Shown here: piece after piece, positions 62,437-64,000 of the stretch
Numbering within the stretch: position 1 is the first letter of the stretch
How the letters are laid out: each line of letters begins with the position of its first letter
NCBI RefSeq assembly: GCF_900537995.1
Contig: NZ_LR027880.1
Span: forward strand, 1,248,001 to 1,312,000
Direction of reading: 5' to 3'
DNA from: Roseburia intestinalis L1-82
GTDB lineage: Bacteria; Bacillota; Clostridia; Lachnospirales; Lachnospiraceae
DNA: 64,000 nt
Position numbers and translations under genes: made by a program
Notes under the pieces: generated by a model
What the model saw: the letters and a program-made list of their open reading frames with translations, nothing else
Databases searched by the model: none
Told to the model about the DNA's origin: nothing

Positions 62437-62461
62437 GGGCTGCAGTGTTGCAGCCCTTTTT
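62437..62461 (+). terminator. Terminator after the acidic membrane protein gene
   Basis: GGGCTGCA (62437-62444) pairs with TGCAGCCC (62449-62456) around a four-base loop, followed by five T residues. Confidence 0.92.
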
Positions 62462-62492
62462 AAATTCATAGGAAAAGAGAAAGGAACTGGTT

Positions 62493-64000
62493 ATGAAAAA
62501 AGGGCAGATCGTAGAAGGAATCATTGAACGGGTGGATTTCCCGAATAAAGGAATTTTAAGAGCGGAAGATGGCACGCGTGTCATTGTAAAAAATGCGATC
62601 ATGGGACAGAAAGTATCAGCAGCAGTCAATAAGGTCAGAAAAGGAAAATGCGAAGGACGATTGCTTGAGGTGTTGGAAAAGTCAGCACTTGAATTGCCGG
62701 AGCCGGGATGTGTTCATTATGGTATCTGCGGCGGCTGTACATTCCAGAGCCTTCCGTATGAAGAACAGCTTTCCATGAAGGAGCAGCAGGTAAAAGATCT
62801 GATCGATGCGGTCATCACCGAGGAAAATAAGGGATATGAGTTTTTACCGATCAAGGCGAGCCCAAGACCGAAGGCATACCGCAATAAGATGGAGTTTTCA
62901 TTTGGAGATGAATATAAGGACGGGCCGTTAGCACTTGGCATGCATAAACGGGGCAGTTTTTATGATATCGTAAACGTAGGGGAGTGTCAGATCGTAGATG
63001 AAGATTTCCGCCGTGTGCTTAAGATCACATTGGAATATTTTAAGGAAAGACAGATCCCATTTTACCATAAACTCCGCCACACCGGATATCTGCGTCATTT
63101 TCTTGTGAGAAAGGCGGCAAAAACAGGAGAGATTTTAGTTGACCTGGTAACAACAACGCAGACGGACGGACTTGGTGCGGAAACCGAAAGCATATTATTA
63201 GACGGATGGGTAAAGGCACTCTGTGAGGAAACATATGACGGTGTGTTAAAAGGAATTCTCCACACGAAAAATGACAGTGTTGCCGATACGATCAAAAATG
63301 AGGGGACAGATATTTTATTTGGACAGGACTTCTTCTATGAGGAGCTGCTCGACCTGAAATTCAAGATCACGCCGTTTTCCTTTTTCCAGACCAATTCCCT
63401 TGGCGCAGAAGTGCTTTATCAGACGGCGCGAGAATTTATCGGAGATGCGCTCGATGATGAGGCGAGCCAGACGGTATTTGACCTGTATTCCGGAACCGGA
63501 ACGATCGCACAGATCTTATCCCCGGTTGCAAAGAAAGTGATCGGTGTGGAAATCGTGGAGGAAGCAGTTGTGGCCGCAAGGGAAAATGCTGCCTTAAACG
63601 GACTTACCAACTGTGAATTTATCGCGGGAGATGTATTAAAAGTCATTGACAAGATCGAAGAAAAACCGGATTACATCGTACTTGATCCGCCAAGAGACGG
63701 GATCCACCCGAAAGCACTTGAGAAGATCATCCGCTATAATGTGCCGCAGATGGTTTATATTTCCTGTAAACCGACCAGTTTAGCGAGAGATCTTGAGGTG
63801 CTGCAGGCGAGAGGATATAAGGTGAAGAAAGTGCAGTGCGTGGATATGTTTCCTTCGACAGGAAATGTGGAGACGGTTGTCTTGCTTTCCAAGGGTGAGG
63901 TCGACTCGAAAAAGATTCGGGTTGAGTTCTCTTTGGAAGATATGGATATGTCCGAATTTCAGGATGGGGCAACCTATCCGCAGATCAAGGAGTATGTGTT
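62493..64000 (+). CDS. 23S rRNA (uracil-5-)-methyltransferase, RlmD/RlmCD type (3' cut by window)
   Basis: The frame is open from ATG 62493 to the window end (502 codons). A TRAM domain (1-60) comes first. Cys residues C73, C79, C82 and C166 (CVHYGICGGC and GECQIVD) should bind a 4Fe-4S cluster. The SAM site is FDLYSGTGTIAQ; DPPRDG and the catalytic C425 in YISCKPTSLARD complete the TrmA/RumA signature. After VETVVLLSK, where the enzyme normally ends, the frame continues with at least 35 residues (VEFSLEDMDMSEFQDGATYP). This looks like the start of an added C-terminal domain seen in some Firmicutes members. AAAGGAACTGG precedes the ATG. Confidence 0.93.
   Translation, partial: MKKGQIVEGIIERVDFPNKGILRAEDGTRVIVKNAIMGQKVSAAVNKVRKGKCEGRLLEVLEKSALELPEPGCVHYGICGGCTFQSLPYEEQLSMKEQQVKDLIDAVITEENKGYEFLPIKASPRPKAYRNKMEFSFGDEYKDGPLALGMHKRGSFYDIVNVGECQIVDEDFRRVLKITLEYFKERQIPFYHKLRHTGYLRHFLVRKAAKTGEILVDLVTTTQTDGLGAETESILLDGWVKALCEETYDGVLKGILHTKNDSVADTIKNEGTDILFGQDFFYEELLDLKFKITPFSFFQTNSLGAEVLYQTAREFIGDALDDEASQTVFDLYSGTGTIAQILSPVAKKVIGVEIVEEAVVAARENAALNGLTNCEFIAGDVLKVIDKIEEKPDYIVLDPPRDGIHPKALEKIIRYNVPQMVYISCKPTSLARDLEVLQARGYKVKKVQCVDMFPSTGNVETVVLLSKGEVDSKKIRVEFSLEDMDMSEFQDGATYPQIKEYV

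Overview
The window looks like chromosomal DNA of an anaerobic, low-to-mid GC Gram-positive of the Lachnospiraceae, most like Roseburia/Agathobacter. The reasons are strong AGGAGG-type ribosome sites, spoVA sporulation genes, an anaerobic-type hybrid cluster protein, YesM/YesN two-component regulators, lipoprotein sugar-binding proteins, cytoplasmic hemicellulose enzymes without signal peptides, the Firmicutes-type galT, and YerC and DUF1836 regulators. The genus is inferred from protein recognition, not from a marker gene. No rRNA, tRNA, CRISPR array, IS element or prophage was seen.

Layout. 1-3.1 kb: the end of spoVAA, then spoVAB and spoVAC, interrupted by an unknown gene and followed by decayed fragments where spoVAD/spoVAE would be expected. 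3.1-8.6 kb: a glycerol-1-phosphate-dehydrogenase-like enzyme, a tandem hairpin repeat that supplies the ribosome site of a 62-aa ORF next to hcp, a HAD phosphatase, an unknown protein and pyroglutamyl peptidase. 8.7-14.5 kb: a MacAB-like export system with two adaptors, an FtsX-type permease with a Gly/Ser-rich insert, a small anchored protein and an ATPase. 14.5-16.1 kb: an AlkD-like protein and an inositol-phosphatase-family protein. 16.1-19.2 kb: an AT-rich stretch with an HTH remnant, then two tandem Rpn-family PD-(D/E)XK nuclease genes with duplicated leaders.

19.2-39.5 kb is a glycan-use region: a divergent GH42 beta-galactosidase, then GH3, YesM/YesN sensor pair, Lpl-type ABC importer, GH8, GH115, SGNH esterase, GH43 and LacI. 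The GH3-to-GH43 set fits import and cytoplasmic dismantling of acetylated glucuronoxylan oligosaccharides: the esterase removes acetyl groups, GH115 removes (methyl)glucuronate, GH43/GH3 trim arabinose or xylose, and GH8 removes reducing-end xylose.

39.5-54.5 kb is a beta-1,4-galactan/galactose region: MalEFG-like importer, an unrecognised 616-aa protein overlapped by a 72-residue zinc-ribbon protein, an AraC regulator, GH2 beta-galactosidase, GH53 endo-galactanase without signal peptide, galK and galT. A 17-bp motif shared by the GH42 promoter and the importer promoter (16 of 17 bases identical), with an 18-bp palindrome carrying the same core at the lacI promoter, suggests that this LacI controls galactan genes on both sides of the xylan locus.

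54.5-64 kb is mostly housekeeping: an aminotransferase with a structured leader, HisC, a CPBP membrane protease, YerC, a DUF1836 protein, a PcrA-type helicase, a small acidic membrane protein and an RlmD-type rRNA methyltransferase cut by the window end. The most promising unexplained items are the 616-aa/zinc-ribbon pair, the tandem Rpn genes with internal ribosome sites, and the hairpin repeat in front of the small ORF/hcp pair.
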